NCBI RefSeq assembly: GCF_050433395.1
Contig: NZ_JBNPXH010000006.1
Coordinates: 1-64,000, forward strand
Direction of reading: 5' to 3'
Source: Mobilitalea torta
Lineage (GTDB): Bacteria > Bacillota > Clostridia > Lachnospirales > Lachnospiraceae
DNA length: 64,000 bases
Below, one piece after another: positions 63,807 to 64,000 of this stretch. A model generated the notes under the pieces. It was not told the origin of the DNA and searched no databases. It worked only from the letters and a program-made list of their open reading frames with translations. Within the stretch, counting starts at the first letter, position 1. Each line of letters starts with the position of its first letter. The translations under genes were made by a program, and so were the position numbers.

Positions 63807-64000
63807 ATGGACATAAACATGAAAGAAATCAATATTGCACGGATGATTGTAAATAAGCGCAGGGAAAAAGGACTGACACAGGATGAACTTGCAAGCTACA
63901 TTGGAGTATCCAAGGCGTCCGTATCTAAATGGGAAACAGGCCAGAGCTATCCTGACATTACTTTTCTCCCGCAGCTTGCAGCCCTTTTTAACATTAGCAT
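63807..64000 (+). CDS. XRE-family HTH regulator (truncated by the window end)
   Basis: The frame MDINMKEINIARMIVNKRREKGLTQDELASYIGVSKASVSKWETGQSYPDITFLPQLAALFNIS is a clear helix-turn-helix XRE (HTH_3) domain; the rest lies beyond the window. The start may be the ATG at 63807 or the one 12 bases later. An upstream repeat cluster may be its operator. The role is unknown. Confidence 0.85.
   Translation, partial: MDINMKEINIARMIVNKRREKGLTQDELASYIGVSKASVSKWETGQSYPDITFLPQLAALFNIS

Noticed and set aside
1..64000. CRISPR arrays or cas genes
   Set aside because: No regularly spaced direct repeats and no Cas motifs are seen.

Overview
The window looks like a chromosomal stretch of a Gram-positive anaerobe of the Clostridia, most likely Lachnospiraceae. 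The reasons are gene content and signals: a yicC-remA-rpoZ cluster, signal peptidase I, a NusG-II/Gx-transporter pair, a YesMN two-component system beside a LplB/YtcP-type sugar ABC importer, an unsaturated-glycan hydrolase, strong AGGAGG-type ribosome binding sites and TTGACA/TATAAT promoters. No species can be named from sequence alone.

Layout. (1) 0-16.7 kb is ordinary core genome: flavin reductase, metallophosphoesterase, Mrp-type Fe-S carrier ATPase, NusG-II protein, Gx transporter, 4Fe-4S protein, GH88/105 hydrolase, peroxiredoxin, P-type cation ATPase, Rrf2 regulator, an amidase-like protein, yicC-remA-rpoZ (no gmk between remA and rpoZ), lepB and holA. (2) 16.8-37.4 kb is a 20.6-kb AT-rich island inserted exactly in the anticodon loop of a tRNA-Ser(CGA) gene. 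The 5' half of the tRNA is at 16762-16801 and the 3' half at 37437-37489, and the 7-base loop CTCGAAA is repeated at both ends. The island brings its own intact tRNA-Ser(CGA), a tyrosine integrase, an excisionase-like protein and a load of defence genes: RhuM, a large Avs-like STAND NTPase interrupted by an amber codon, an HNH-NTPase broken by a frameshift, an unknown 472-residue protein, an orphan AbiEi-like antitoxin, a complete QatABCD operon and a MazEF pair with its operator. (3) 37.5-49 kb is mobile debris and accessory genes: an integrase remnant abutting the tRNA 3' end, a Big_2 surface protein, a decayed phage endolysin, an intact SIR2-STAND gene (Avs5-like) with a tiny gene in front, an IS256-family element with a nonsense codon, a BlaI/BlaR1 pair with two operators, a DUF4143 ATPase and further fragments. 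(4) 49-56.5 kb is a sugar-uptake locus: YesN/YesM divergent from two permeases and a lipoprotein binding protein. (5) 56.5-64 kb holds small accessory genes and remnants, ending in a truncated XRE regulator with an operator-like repeat cluster.

The most unusual signals are: the anticodon-loop insertion with a tRNA carried by the island; a repeat family seen twice (15494-15633 and 56560-56745) with a conserved loop but unrelated, self-complementary arms of 40-46 bases; and two adjacent large NTPase defence genes each carrying a single inactivating lesion. Functions of the unnamed genes remain unknown, and family assignments rest on motifs read by eye.
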